Below, in pieces: positions 6,782 through 15,234 of a DNA stretch of 29,592 nucleotides. The position numbers and the translations under genes were made by a program. Position 1 is the first letter of the stretch; each line of letters opens with the position of its first letter. Under the pieces are notes generated by a model, which worked only from the letters and a program-made list of their open reading frames with translations, made no database searches and had not been told where the DNA came from. This stretch comes from CAYRKQ01 sp964621845 (GTDB taxonomy: Bacteria > Patescibacteriota > Saccharimonadia > Saccharimonadales > UBA7683): contig CAZUOL010000006.1 of NCBI GenBank assembly GCA_964621845.1, positions 1 through 29,592 on the forward strand, in the 5' to 3' direction.

Positions 6782-8215
6782 ATGACGTTTTACTTTTACG
6801 ATCTTGAAACATCGGGCATTCACCCAAGGGCGCAGCGGATTATGCAGTTTGCTGGCCAGCGCACTGATGAAAACTTCAACCCCATCGGCGAGCCGGATAA
6901 CTGGCTCGTTAAGCTCTCCGATGAGGTATTACCTGATCCTGATGCAATTTTAATTACAGGCATTACACCCCAGAAAACGCTCGAAGAAGGTTACAGTGAA
7001 GCGGCATTTTTAAAGTTGTTCTACGAACATGTTTGTCAGCCAGACACTATTATTACAGGCTTTAATTCTATTCGTTTTGATGATGAATTTATACGCGCTA
7101 CGTTGTGGCGTAATTTTTATGATCCTTACGAGTGGCAGTGGGCAAACGGTTGCAGTAGGTGGGATATTCTTGATGTAGTACGGATGATTCGAGCCCTTCG
7201 GCCTGAGGGGATTCATTGGCCATTTGATGAAAAAGGCGAGCCGACAAATCGTCTGGAACTGCTCACCAAAGAAAACAACCTAGACCATGAAAATGCTCAC
7301 GATGCGCTGAGTGATGTGTATGCCACTATCGCTGTGGCCAAGCTTCTGAAAGAAAAGCAACCGAAGATCTTCGATTATCTACTGCAAATGCGCGATAAAA
7401 AACAGGTCAAAGCGCTCGTAAACCTAGAAGATAAAAAGCCCTTTGTGTATACCAGCGGACGCTTAGACAGCGAGTATCAAAAAACGACGGTGGCCTTTCC
7501 AGTTACGTCTGGCACGCACGGTAACGTAGTGGTGTACGATTTGCGCTATGATCCAGGGAGTTTTGTGAACCTTAATGAGCAAGAGTTGGCGAGTAAGCTA
7601 TTTGCGAGTTGGGAGGAGCGAAAAGCGGAAGATTTCGTAAAACTACCGGTAAAAGAGCTGCCTTACAATAAGGCGCCGGCAGTGGCACCGCTGGGCGTAT
7701 TAACGCAAGATGACGGCTGGGCCAAGGTGCAGCTGAGTGAAGGTGCGATTCAAAAACATCTGAAGGTATTGCTGGAGCATCCTGATTTTGCAGAGCGTCT
7801 ACGGAGTCTGTTTGAGCGAAAGAAAGAATACCCAAGCGTGACCGACCCAGACTTTCAGCTATACGATGGCTTTGTAGGCGATAAGGATCGTGATCAGATG
7901 AGAATCGTCAGATCAGTAGGGGAAAATGAGTTAGCAGACTTGCAGCCAGAATTTGCCGACGAACGTCTTATGCAGCTTTTACCGCGCTACAAGGCGCGTA
8001 ACTTCCCAAAAAGTGTGACGGCTCATGAGCGTGAACAGTGGGAAGAGTACCGTGCCGGCCGACTCAATGAGGGGTTGAAGGGGCAACTGAGTCTTGCAGC
8101 GTATCTGCGTCGACTGGCTGAACTAGCGCAGGCCAAACAAACAGACGATAACGCTCAATATCTATTGCAAGAGCTGCAGTTGTGGGCTGAATCAATAGCA
8201 CCATCAGCTGAGTGA
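6782..8215 (+). CDS. sbcB: Exodeoxyribonuclease I (ExoI)
   Basis: A 477-aa DnaQ-superfamily 3'-5' single-strand exonuclease, close in length to E. coli ExoI (475 aa) and with long identical blocks (LITGITPQ, FNSIRFDDE, RNFYDPY, SRWDLLDV-like, ALRPEGI-WP, NAHDALSDVYATIA, QPKIFDYL). The DEDDh active site is seen: D7 and E9 in YDLETSG, the Asp of RFDDE, and His and Asp in NAHDALSDV. The C-terminal half carries the SH3-like and helical regions of ExoI. ATG 6782 is chosen because it gives the family N-terminus and sits 8 nt after a -10 box; an in-frame upstream start at 6749 is less likely. ExoI degrades single strands in recombination and mismatch repair; in E. coli it binds SSB. Confidence 0.96.
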   Translation: MTFYFYDLETSGIHPRAQRIMQFAGQRTDENFNPIGEPDNWLVKLSDEVLPDPDAILITGITPQKTLEEGYSEAAFLKLFYEHVCQPDTIITGFNSIRFDDEFIRATLWRNFYDPYEWQWANGCSRWDILDVVRMIRALRPEGIHWPFDEKGEPTNRLELLTKENNLDHENAHDALSDVYATIAVAKLLKEKQPKIFDYLLQMRDKKQVKALVNLEDKKPFVYTSGRLDSEYQKTTVAFPVTSGTHGNVVVYDLRYDPGSFVNLNEQELASKLFASWEERKAEDFVKLPVKELPYNKAPAVAPLGVLTQDDGWAKVQLSEGAIQKHLKVLLEHPDFAERLRSLFERKKEYPSVTDPDFQLYDGFVGDKDRDQMRIVRSVGENELADLQPEFADERLMQLLPRYKARNFPKSVTAHEREQWEEYRAGRLNEGLKGQLSLAAYLRRLAELAQAKQTDDNAQYLLQELQLWAESIAPSAE

Positions 8216-8226
8216 TGTTCTCGTTG

Positions 8227-8242
8227 CGCTTGCGTGCAAGCG
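8227..8242. promoter_or_regulatory. Small inverted repeat in the upstream region of the 8287 gene
   Basis: CGCTTGC (8227-8233), GT, GCAAGCG (8236-8242): a perfect 7-bp inverted repeat 12 nt after the sbcB stop codon. No T-run follows, so it is a poor intrinsic terminator. It lies just upstream of a possible -10 box (TATAAC, 8248-8253) and could be an operator. Confidence 0.3.
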
Positions 8243-8286
8243 TGTGCTATAACCATAAGTGAAATAAAGTATAGGATCTGCAAAAG

Positions 8287-8613
8287 ATGACAAAAAAACA
8301 TAGTAAAAAAACAACAGCTATAAAAGCTGCGCAACAACTAGACTTCAAGCTGCTCATTGTTATCGCACTGGCTGTAGCGCTTGGCGGTGGTTTTTTAGTA
8401 TTTACGTCGTCTGCAATGGCAAAGTATGCACGGCCAATCAATGTGGACTGTGGCAGCTACGCAGTACTTCGTGTTGGCAGCTACAGCGTTACCTGTAGCC
8501 GGGTTTCGGTACCGAATGCGCCACACAAAAAGCCAATACACTATGCCTGTAAAGATTCCGTTCACTACAAACGCAGCGCTTCGGGTTCGGTCGTTACCTG
8601 CACGTTGCGTTAG
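8287..8613 (+). CDS. Small secreted/membrane-anchored protein with four cysteines
   Basis: I do not recognise a family for this 108-aa protein. The N-terminus is Lys-rich (1-19), followed by one hydrophobic helix (about 21-42), ending in an AMA-type site that could be cut by signal peptidase. The predicted extracytoplasmic part (46-108) is basic with four cysteines (55, 70, 88, 105), enough for two disulfides. Its stop overlaps the stop of the convergent gene by 4 nt (8610-8613). A surface or secreted role is an inference from topology only. Confidence 0.7.
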   Translation: MTKKHSKKTTAIKAAQQLDFKLLIVIALAVALGGGFLVFTSSAMAKYARPINVDCGSYAVLRVGSYSVTCSRVSVPNAPHKKPIHYACKDSVHYKRSASGSVVTCTLR

Positions 8614-8942
8614 TTCGTCTTTGTTTCTGGGGCAGCAATGACAGCCGAGTTTTTTATTGTTTCGCCAGAATTTTTCTCAGCGAAATCCCTCGCATTACTC
8701 GCAACTTTGTTTAAATCAGCCGCTCGCTGTATCATTTGCTCGTGAATACTCTTTGCCCAGCTTCTGATCGTTAAGGCGATCGCTATGATAATAAGTAGCG
8801 ATGGCAAGAACCCGAGCGAGATGTTGATGCCGGGCACAACACCCCCAACCACAAAGTTTAAAAACAGTTGCATTGGTCGGTCAGCGAAAACTATGAATAG
8901 TAATGTACCAAGAACCAGTGCCCAAAAAAGTAATTTCTTCAT
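8610..8942 (-). CDS. Small two-TM membrane protein, hypothetical
   Basis: 110 aa when started at the ATG at 8942, which has a GAGG motif several bases upstream. A longer in-frame reading to 9134 adds 64 residues that do not look like a conserved N-terminus, so I rejected it. Two hydrophobic helices (about 3-20 and 34-56, the latter in SLGFLPSLLIIIAIALTI) are followed by a charged helical tail (about 60-110). I recognise no family. Neighbours on both sides are also small membrane proteins. Confidence 0.65.
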   Translation of the reverse strand: MKKLLFWALVLGTLLFIVFADRPMQLFLNFVVGGVVPGINISLGFLPSLLIIIAIALTIRSWAKSIHEQMIQRAADLNKVASNARDFAEKNSGETIKNSAVIAAPETKTN

Positions 8943-9186
8943 AGCGGCCTCGCATTCGCCATTATTTAATCTATTTCTATAATAGTCTCCACTGAAAAAC
9001 TTTGACAATATCAAACACAAAAAATGTGTTGTAGTTTTTCCTATGGAAGCAGGATTGCCGTTATTTTTGTGCCTGTGGGGCCTGAGCCAAGATATGAATG
9101 CATCGGCTGGATTATTTCCAATCAAACCGGGCAAACGGCTCCTGCAGAAAGGTAGTGTTTCGTGCGCATATGGTTAGATATCTTGC

Positions 9187-9612
9187 TTAACGTCTACGAA
9201 AGAAGTTCTTGGTGCGTTCAATACGGCGACGATTAAAAATAAAAATCAACATACCTGTAGAGGCGCAGTAAGCTGCTTGTAGCCAATAGGCGTAGTATCC
9301 AAAAACCAGACCACACACGAAAAGGCAAGCGGCTGCGACATCGAAGCTATATTCCCAGAGGGGTGTGGGTTGCCAGCGTTTTTTCACTTCCTTCGGAACC
9401 GTATGCAGAAAGAAGTCTCTGAGCTGATGCGCCCAGGCAAACTCGCTCCCTAAGATTGCAATGCCAAGCAAAAAGATGATTAAGCCACCGGGCCCAGGCA
9501 GCGAGCCTATGAAAGGAGCGATCATGACTAAAATAATGCCCGCTACAAACACTAGTGGCTTTCTGACGAGGTGATGCTTTTGTTTCCACCAGCTGTACAC
9601 ACGATCTTTCAC
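9187..9612 (-). CDS. PGPGW-family transmembrane protein
   Basis: A 141-aa protein with the family hallmark: a membrane hairpin around GSLPGPGGLIIFLLGIAIL followed by GSEFAWAHQL. Family members (PF09656-type, TIGR02611-like) usually have PGPGW; the final Trp is Gly here. Four hydrophobic segments are visible (about 18-36, 39-56, 90-104, 108-126) and the C-terminus is strongly basic (RRRIERTKNFFRRR). Function is unknown. It starts at GTG 9612, 6 nt after TACAAT on the minus strand, so it is probably leaderless. It diverges from the 9664 gene with only 51 nt between. Confidence 0.8.
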   Translation of the reverse strand: MKDRVYSWWKQKHHLVRKPLVFVAGIILVMIAPFIGSLPGPGGLIIFLLGIAILGSEFAWAHQLRDFFLHTVPKEVKKRWQPTPLWEYSFDVAAACLFVCGLVFGYYAYWLQAAYCASTGMLIFIFNRRRIERTKNFFRRR

Positions 9613-9618
9613 ACTTCT

Positions 9619-9654
9619 ATTGTACTAGACATCTTGAATTTGAGGATGTAGCAT
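9619..9654. promoter_or_regulatory. Divergent promoter pair between the 9612(-) and 9664(+) genes
   Basis: Minus strand: -10 TACAAT (9624-9619), 6 nt before GTG 9612. Plus strand: TAGACA (9626-9631), a 17-nt spacer and TAGCAT (9649-9654), 9 nt before ATG 9664. Both would give leaderless messages from a 51-nt interval. Confidence 0.45.
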
Positions 9655-9663
9655 GAGTTTAAG

Positions 9664-10311
9664 ATGGGTAGAAAAAATCAACGTCCTGCAGGGCGCCGCC
9701 CACAACACAGTCGTGCATCCGCAAACCAGGAGTTGCGCCGTGCGGTGCAAGCGGGCAGGCCCGAGCCATTTGGTATCAGAAGATATTTAGCTCATGAAGA
9801 CGATGCTGACATTCGTGACACGTTTTACGATTACCTCATTGATAACGAGTACTTAGCGCGTCTTATGCAACCAAGAACAAGGCTTCATCTTACTATTATG
9901 AGAAAACGCGAACTTGATAGTCAGTTGGCCCGCGGCTTGGTAGTTGGATATGAGTATGGAAGGGCTTCGGCACGTATACAGCACGAAATAAAGGAGTCCC
10001 ATCCATTTCTGATACAAGTAACATACAAAGAACCGAGAATTATGAAGCGAGGCAGAGCCCTGGTGTTAGCAGTTGAAGGTGAAGATATGATGGATGAGGT
10101 CAGATCTACCATGCGGGCAATGGCAAGCATCGGCCTGAGGGGTGCACTTAGAAACGACGGGTTTAAGCCTCACATCACGCTGGCAGAGGCGGCAACACCG
10201 TTAAGCTCTGTTGATAAACGTGAACTATTGTCTGAGGTCGGTGAGCTTTGGAAGCCGGGCCATGTTATTAATCTTAACCCACTTGAATTTTATCCACCTC
10301 GACGTGATTAG
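9664..10311 (+). CDS. 2H phosphoesterase-superfamily-like protein
   Basis: A 215-aa protein with two HxT motifs in the arrangement of the 2H phosphoesterase fold: H75-L-T77 in RLHLTIMRK and H170-I-T172 in FKPHITLAEA. The family (LigT/ThpR, cyclic phosphodiesterases) acts on 2'-5' or 2',3'-cyclic phosphate ends of RNA or nucleotides. The N-terminal 35 residues are basic and probably disordered, which could suit RNA binding. Between the motifs lies a beta-rich segment (PFLIQVTYKEP, ALVLAVEGEDMMDEV). The substrate cannot be predicted. Spacing between the motifs is close to that of the family. It is separated by 29 nt from uvrA, which has its own promoter. Confidence 0.7.
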   Translation: MGRKNQRPAGRRPQHSRASANQELRRAVQAGRPEPFGIRRYLAHEDDADIRDTFYDYLIDNEYLARLMQPRTRLHLTIMRKRELDSQLARGLVVGYEYGRASARIQHEIKESHPFLIQVTYKEPRIMKRGRALVLAVEGEDMMDEVRSTMRAMASIGLRGALRNDGFKPHITLAEAATPLSSVDKRELLSEVGELWKPGHVINLNPLEFYPPRRD

Positions 10312-10323
10312 AATAACCCATAA

Positions 10324-10332
10324 TGCTATAAT
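10324..10332 (+). promoter_or_regulatory. Extended -10 promoter of uvrA (leaderless)
   Basis: TGC-TATAAT (10324-10332), 8 nt before ATG 10341. No Shine-Dalgarno sequence is present. A regular -35 box is not evident, in line with an extended -10 element. Confidence 0.65.
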
Positions 10333-10340
10333 GAACAGTT

Positions 10341-13151
10341 ATGGCTGAGGTGATTTCAATTCGCGGTGCACGCGAACACAATCTTAAAAATATCAATCTG
10401 GATATTCCGCGCGGGAAGTTGGTGGTGATAACCGGTCTGAGCGGTTCGGGGAAGTCGAGCTTGGCATTCGATACCATTTACGCAGAAGGCCAGCGCCGAT
10501 ATGTTGAGTCCCTCTCCGCGTACGCCCGACAATTTTTAGGGCTTATGGAAAAACCAGATGTTGATCAAATTGACGGGCTATCACCAGCTATCTCGATAGA
10601 TCAAAAGTCGACCAGTCGTAACCCACGCTCTACCGTTGCAACCGTGACCGAAATTTATGACTATTTGCGATTGCTGTACGCACGTATTGGCGTGCCACAC
10701 TGCCCTATTGATGGCAATGAGGTGAAGCGTCTGACTGCCCAGGCAATTGTAGATGAGGTTCTCGCTATGCCACAGGGTGCTCGCCTTATGATTTTGGCCC
10801 CAATAGTGAATGCCAAAAAAGGTCAATTTGAGCATATCCCAGCCGAATATCAGCGCAGTGGGTTTGCGCGTGCTCGAGTAGATGGTGTTATCTATAGCCT
10901 TGATGAATGGCCAGAACTTGATAAAAAGTATAAGCATACTATTGAGGTGGTTGTGGATCGTCTGACGAATGACGAGGCGAACCAGGGTCGTCTAGCGCAG
11001 TCGATTGAGCAGGCACTTGAAATTGGGCATGAATCAGTTATTGTGCATGACGCAGATAATAAAGAAGATACCCTGCTTTCGCAGCGTTATGCGTGCCCCG
11101 ATCACCCCGAGCTCGCTTTGCCAGAACTCGAACCTCGCATTTTTAGCTTTAATGCGCCACAGGGGGCCTGCCCTACCTGTACGGGGCTGGGGGCTCGACT
11201 CGAAGTTGACCCCGATTTGGTTATACCAAACGGGAATTTAACGATCGCCGAGGGTGCTATTCGACCGTTTAATCGAGTCAATGCGGACGCATGGTATATG
11301 AAGAAAATGCAGGCGGTTGCAGACGCTTACGGGTTTAGCTTGCAGGTTCCAACAGCAGCACTTACACAGCAAGATTTAGATAAAATATTGTATGGTACAG
11401 GTGATCAAAAGTACACTGTGCAGCTCAGCATGGGTCGCAGCTTCGAAACCACCTACGAGGGTGTGATTCCAAATCTAGAACGTCGCTGGAAAGAAACCGA
11501 AAGTGACTTTATGCGTCGAGACATCGAGCGCTTTATGCGTGAACGGCCCTGCCACACCTGCAAGGGCGCCCGACTGAAGCCTGAGGTGTTGGCTGTGACG
11601 GTGCACCGTGCTTCAATCAGAGACATCACCGATTTTTCTGTTGCTCGAGCGCTCGAGTGGTTTGAGCAGCAATCATTTTCAGAGCAAGAGATGCATATTG
11701 TTGCACAAGTAGTCAAAGAAATCAGGTCACGGCTTTCTTTCTTAAACAATGTGGGGCTCAACTACCTGAATCTCAGCCGTAGTGCCGCAACGCTTTCGGG
11801 TGGCGAGGCCCAGCGCATTCGATTGGCAACGCAGATTGGCTCAGGTTTGACCGGGGTACTGTATGTGCTTGATGAGCCCTCGATTGGCTTGCACCAGCGT
11901 GATAACGATCGCTTAATTGAAACATTGAAGCATCTCAGAGATCTTGATAACACGGTGGTTGTGGTTGAACATGATGAAGATACGATCCGTGCCGCAGACT
12001 GGTTGGTAGATATTGGCCCGGGCGCCGGGGTGCACGGCGGTCGTATAGTGGCCGAAGGCACACCAGATCAGGTTGCGGGGAATGCCGCAAGCATTACGGG
12101 GAAGTACCTCAGTGGTGCAAAAAAGATCAATCCTCCCAAAAGCTATCGAAAAGGTAATGGCAAGCAGTTGGTTATAAAAGGAGCAGCCGAGCATAACCTC
12201 AGAAATGTGGATGCAACCATACCACTTGGTAAACTTGTGGTGGTGAGTGGTGTCTCGGGCTCTGGCAAATCTACGCTGATTAACGACATTTTGGCCAAGG
12301 AGCTTCAGGCGCGCCTACACCGAGCACACGAGGTACCAGGAAAACATGAAACCATTGAAGGCATTGAGCATCTTGATAAGGCCATTATTATTGATCAGTC
12401 GCCTATCGGCCGCACCCCACGCTCCAATCCGGCGACCTACACGGGCGTGTTTACTCCAATCCGTGAGCTGTTCGCACACACGCCAGAAGCGAACGTCCGT
12501 GGATATAAAGCGGGGCGCTTTAGTTTTAATGTAAAAGGCGGTCGCTGTGAAAACTGCCAGGGTGACGGCATTATTAAAATTGAAATGCACTTTTTGCCGG
12601 ATGTGTATGTGACATGTGAAGTCTGTAAGGGGAAGCGTTATAACCGTGAGGCACTTGAGATCACCTATAAAGGTAAAAATATCTCTGATGTACTTTCGAT
12701 GACAATTGAACAGGCAGTCGTATTTTTTGAAAACCAACCGACGATTGCGCGCAAGCTGCAAACGCTTTTTGATGTGGGCCTTGGCTACGTTCGGCTTGGC
12801 CAGTCCGCAACGACACTTTCGGGTGGTGAGGCCCAGCGGATTAAGCTTGCGAGCGAGCTAAGCCGGAGACCAACAGGTCGGACACTGTATATTTTAGATG
12901 AACCAACGACCGGCCTGCATTCTGCTGATGTTGAAAGGCTATTGACGGTGCTCCATAAACTCGTTGATGCTGGAAATTCGATGGTTATTATCGAACACAA
13001 TTTAGATGTCATTACATCAGCCGATCATATTATTGATATGGGGCCCGAGGGAGGTGAAGCGGGCGGCCAAATTGTAGCCGAGGGTACTCCAAAAGAGGTT
13101 GCCAAGGCAAAAAGTTCTTTTACCGGCCAGTATTTAAAAACGATTGTATAG
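10341..13151 (+). CDS. uvrA: Excinuclease ABC subunit A (UvrA)
   Basis: A 936-aa dimeric ABC ATPase that recognises bulky DNA lesions and loads UvrB in nucleotide excision repair. The first half has Walker A GLSGSGKS (32-39), a zinc module with C252-P-D-H255 and C277-P-T-C280 (one Cys ligand replaced by His), a CHTC site, LSGGEAQRIRLAT and a VLDEPSIGLH Walker B. The second half has VSGVSGSGKST, the conserved CENC...CEVC zinc finger, LSGGEAQRIKLAS and ILDEPTTGLH. Length is normal for the family. Its partner uvrC lies about 8 kb downstream; uvrB is not in the window. The message is probably leaderless. Confidence 0.98.
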   Translation: MAEVISIRGAREHNLKNINLDIPRGKLVVITGLSGSGKSSLAFDTIYAEGQRRYVESLSAYARQFLGLMEKPDVDQIDGLSPAISIDQKSTSRNPRSTVATVTEIYDYLRLLYARIGVPHCPIDGNEVKRLTAQAIVDEVLAMPQGARLMILAPIVNAKKGQFEHIPAEYQRSGFARARVDGVIYSLDEWPELDKKYKHTIEVVVDRLTNDEANQGRLAQSIEQALEIGHESVIVHDADNKEDTLLSQRYACPDHPELALPELEPRIFSFNAPQGACPTCTGLGARLEVDPDLVIPNGNLTIAEGAIRPFNRVNADAWYMKKMQAVADAYGFSLQVPTAALTQQDLDKILYGTGDQKYTVQLSMGRSFETTYEGVIPNLERRWKETESDFMRRDIERFMRERPCHTCKGARLKPEVLAVTVHRASIRDITDFSVARALEWFEQQSFSEQEMHIVAQVVKEIRSRLSFLNNVGLNYLNLSRSAATLSGGEAQRIRLATQIGSGLTGVLYVLDEPSIGLHQRDNDRLIETLKHLRDLDNTVVVVEHDEDTIRAADWLVDIGPGAGVHGGRIVAEGTPDQVAGNAASITGKYLSGAKKINPPKSYRKGNGKQLVIKGAAEHNLRNVDATIPLGKLVVVSGVSGSGKSTLINDILAKELQARLHRAHEVPGKHETIEGIEHLDKAIIIDQSPIGRTPRSNPATYTGVFTPIRELFAHTPEANVRGYKAGRFSFNVKGGRCENCQGDGIIKIEMHFLPDVYVTCEVCKGKRYNREALEITYKGKNISDVLSMTIEQAVVFFENQPTIARKLQTLFDVGLGYVRLGQSATTLSGGEAQRIKLASELSRRPTGRTLYILDEPTTGLHSADVERLLTVLHKLVDAGNSMVIIEHNLDVITSADHIIDMGPEGGEAGGQIVAEGTPKEVAKAKSSFTGQYLKTIV

Positions 13152-13158
13152 CAGTAGC

Positions 13159-13599
13159 ATGAAAACAGCACTTGCTCAGCAAAACCCGTTCGAAGGCCTT
13201 CCGGAGCAGTTAGCGGCGGCCTATCAGCAGGAGCGACAGCTGCTCAGCGATGAAGTGCGCCAGCGACGTGTGATTGCCTTAATGCTCGCCAGCTATTTTG
13301 CCTCGGAGCGACCAAATCTTGGTGGCACGGGCACCCCAATAGACGTTTTCTGCCAGGCGATTATACAGGCCGGCGGTAGTGTTACGAGTGCTCAGAAGAT
13401 GCAACACTTAGACACAGTTTCATTTGCTCCAGCTCGCTATGGCGTGATATGCACTGACGAAGCGGGTGAGGAATTGATAGTCCCGGCGATAGATGTGCTA
13501 CATGATAGCAATAAAGGTACCATATACCAGCGGCAACAATTATTGGCCGATAAAATAAAGGCCGCAGAGGTTGCAATACTGCCAATGGTTGCGTACTAA
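13159..13599 (+). CDS. Hypothetical protein, 146 aa
   Basis: I do not recognise this protein. It begins 7 nt after the uvrA stop at ATG 13159; an in-frame TTG at 13144 would overlap uvrA and is less likely. It is predicted soluble, mostly helical at the N-terminus (about 15-80), then mixed. Asp and Glu residues are spread through the sequence without a familiar catalytic motif. TATAGC (13147-13152) 6 nt upstream could be a -10 box; otherwise it is read through from uvrA. The stop overlaps the stop of the convergent DedA gene by 4 nt. Confidence 0.7.
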   Translation: MKTALAQQNPFEGLPEQLAAAYQQERQLLSDEVRQRRVIALMLASYFASERPNLGGTGTPIDVFCQAIIQAGGSVTSAQKMQHLDTVSFAPARYGVICTDEAGEELIVPAIDVLHDSNKGTIYQRQQLLADKIKAAEVAILPMVAY

Positions 13600-14255
13600 C
13601 TTTTACGAATAATTTGGCAAATGCGCCGCATGGAGACTTTTGGTAACTGTTTCAATTTTTCGCGGTGCTCAGCTTTACTGAGGGCGTGCACAAGTGCAGG
13701 CAGTAGACTTAGCAGTATCACTCCCAGGATAACAAACTCGAGATAGTCTTTCGCCCAGGGTACCGATTGCCCTAAAAAGTAGCCAGCGTAGGTAAGGCCG
13801 AGCGTCCACAGCGCCGCACCAATTACATTGTAGGCAAGGAACGTACGGTAGTGCATATTTCCAATACCAGCAACAATAGGGGCAAAGGTGCGCACAATTG
13901 GTACAAAACGGGCCATCACGATGGTTTTTTTGCCGTGTTTTTCATAAAAAGCTTCTGCTTCGGCAATGTACTGTTTTTTGAAAATTTTACCATCTGGTTT
14001 TTTTAATAATCGCGGCCCTGTTTTGTTTCCAAAGTAATAGCCCACACTATCACCCGCGACGGCTGCGGCAAAGCAAAGAAGGGCGAGGACGTGGATATCA
14101 ACAATGTTTTGGCTGGCTAGAAAACCGGCGGTAAACAAGAGGCTGTCGCCCGGCAGAAAGAAGCCAATGAGCAGACCGCTTTCGGCAAAGACAATGCCGC
14201 CCACTAATACGATGCCACCAGTGCGTACAAGATTTTCGGGGCTCATGCTTATCAT
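13596..14255 (-). CDS. DedA-family membrane protein
   Basis: A 219-aa DedA/SNARE-associated-family (DUF1994-like VTT fold) polytopic protein. Family landmarks are FFLPGDSLLFTAGFLA, AGDSVGYYFG-KTG, ARFVPIVRTFAPIVAGIGNM with the conserved arginines, and a C-terminal YAGYFLG segment. DedA proteins are linked to membrane homeostasis, with undecaprenyl-phosphate or phospholipid flipping shown for some members; the specific substrate here is unknown. TATACT (minus strand, 14269-14264) is 8 nt before ATG 14255, so it is probably leaderless. A second in-frame ATG lies three codons downstream. Confidence 0.92.
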   Translation of the reverse strand: MISMSPENLVRTGGIVLVGGIVFAESGLLIGFFLPGDSLLFTAGFLASQNIVDIHVLALLCFAAAVAGDSVGYYFGNKTGPRLLKKPDGKIFKKQYIAEAEAFYEKHGKKTIVMARFVPIVRTFAPIVAGIGNMHYRTFLAYNVIGAALWTLGLTYAGYFLGQSVPWAKDYLEFVILGVILLSLLPALVHALSKAEHREKLKQLPKVSMRRICQIIRKS

Positions 14256-14263
14256 TGCGTATT

Positions 14264-14269
14264 AGTATA
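14264..14269 (-). promoter_or_regulatory. -10 box for the DedA gene (leaderless)
   Basis: TATACT on the minus strand, 8 nt before ATG 14255. It is divergent from the rplY promoter about 40 nt away. Confidence 0.5.
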
Positions 14270-14305
14270 GCAACTTTTTGTAATTTCTGCGTGTGAATCG
14301 ATATC

Positions 14306-14338
14306 TGTTACAATAGAAGGTACAAAAAGAGAGGGAGA
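14306..14338 (+). promoter_or_regulatory. rplY promoter (extended -10) and Shine-Dalgarno region
   Basis: TGT-TACAAT (14306-14314) is an extended -10 element. A leader of about 28 nt follows with AGAGGGAG (about 14330-14337) ahead of ATG 14349. This gene is leadered, unlike most genes around it. Confidence 0.55.
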
Positions 14339-14348
14339 GTGATAACAG

Positions 14349-15068
14349 ATGAGTCAGGATATAGTACTAAAGGCAGAAAAGCGAGAAGCAACCGGCAAAA
14401 ATGCGATTGCTGTGCTGAGAGATGAAGGAAGAGTGCCCGCAATTGTGCAAGAGCACGGGAAAGACTCGATAAACATTGTGCTTGAGAATCAGGAGCTTAT
14501 GAAGGTCTATCGTCAGGCGGGTATGAGTCAGGCGATTGATTTGAGTATTGGTACGACGAAAAAGCTAGCACTCATTAAGCAAATAGAGTTTGTACCGCTG
14601 AAACCACAGGTGCAGCATGTTGTCTTTCAGGCGTTGAAGCAAGATGAGCCAGTTGATGCCGAAGTGCCAGTACATGTGATTGGCGACATTCCGGCTGAAA
14701 ACAACCGCTTGGTTATTTTACACACGCTTGAATCGGTCATGGTCCGCGCCTTGCCACGTGACCTTCCAGAAGCACTCGAGGTTTCTGGCGAGAACCTTAA
14801 CGAGGTTGATGATCGTGTAGACATTAAAGATATCAAGTTGCCAGCGGGAGTTGAATTAGTTGAGTTGCTTCATATTGGTGACGATGAAGAGAAGAAGGAA
14901 GAATTTTTGAGCCAGCCAATTGCGCTTGTGAAAGAACCACAGGTTGAGGCTGAGCCCGAGGCTGAGGTTGAAGACGGTGCTGAGGGCGAAGTGCCAAGCG
15001 AGCACGGCGGTGAAGATTCTAATGATGGCGAAAAAGCTTCAGGCGAGTCTTCCGAAGAAAAATCTTAA
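14349..15068 (+). CDS. rplY: Large-subunit ribosomal protein bL25 (CTC/TL5 form)
   Basis: A 239-aa bL25 of the long CTC type, which binds 5S rRNA in the large subunit. The N-terminal L25 domain (about 4-92; LKAEKREATGKNAIAVLRDEGRVPA) is followed by the TL5 C-terminal beta domain (about 96-187; AEVPVHVIG, LPRDLPEALEVSGENL) and a long acidic, Ser/Gly-rich tail (190-239) that is probably disordered. It has an extended -10 promoter and a Shine-Dalgarno sequence. Downstream is the repeat-containing convergent intergenic region. Confidence 0.95.
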   Translation: MSQDIVLKAEKREATGKNAIAVLRDEGRVPAIVQEHGKDSINIVLENQELMKVYRQAGMSQAIDLSIGTTKKLALIKQIEFVPLKPQVQHVVFQALKQDEPVDAEVPVHVIGDIPAENNRLVILHTLESVMVRALPRDLPEALEVSGENLNEVDDRVDIKDIKLPAGVELVELLHIGDDEEKKEEFLSQPIALVKEPQVEAEPEAEVEDGAEGEVPSEHGGEDSNDGEKASGESSEEKS

Positions 15069-15111
15069 TGATCTCGTGTCATCCTGGATGGTAGCGAGGG
15101 ACCTATTTCCC

Positions 15112-15137
15112 GTCATCCCCGCGAAGGCGGGGATCCA
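15112..15137. repeat. REP-like palindromic repeat
   Basis: ATCCCCGC (15115-15122), loop GAAG, GCGGGGAT (15127-15134), within GTCATCCCC...GGATCCA. The sequence closely resembles the dispersed GTCATTCCCGCGAAGGCGGGAATCC-type repeats (shown here split by its loop) found in many bacteria. A second GTCATCC-headed segment with an AGCGAGGGACC tail lies just upstream (15078-15105) and resembles another dispersed family. The hairpin may also stop transcription from rplY, though the T-run after it is weak. Confidence 0.6.
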
Positions 15138-15234
15138 GTTTCTTTCCTGGCGCGAAGCGCAAAACGTCTTTCCCCTACTTTTTGAGAGCAAAAAGATAGC
15201 AAAAACTCCCCAACCAGATCTAAAAATAACGGCG

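Noticed and set aside
8943..9134. 64-residue N-terminal extension of the 8610-8942 minus-strand gene
   Set aside because: The extension lacks protein-like character, while ATG 8942 gives a clean membrane-protein start with a GAGG upstream.
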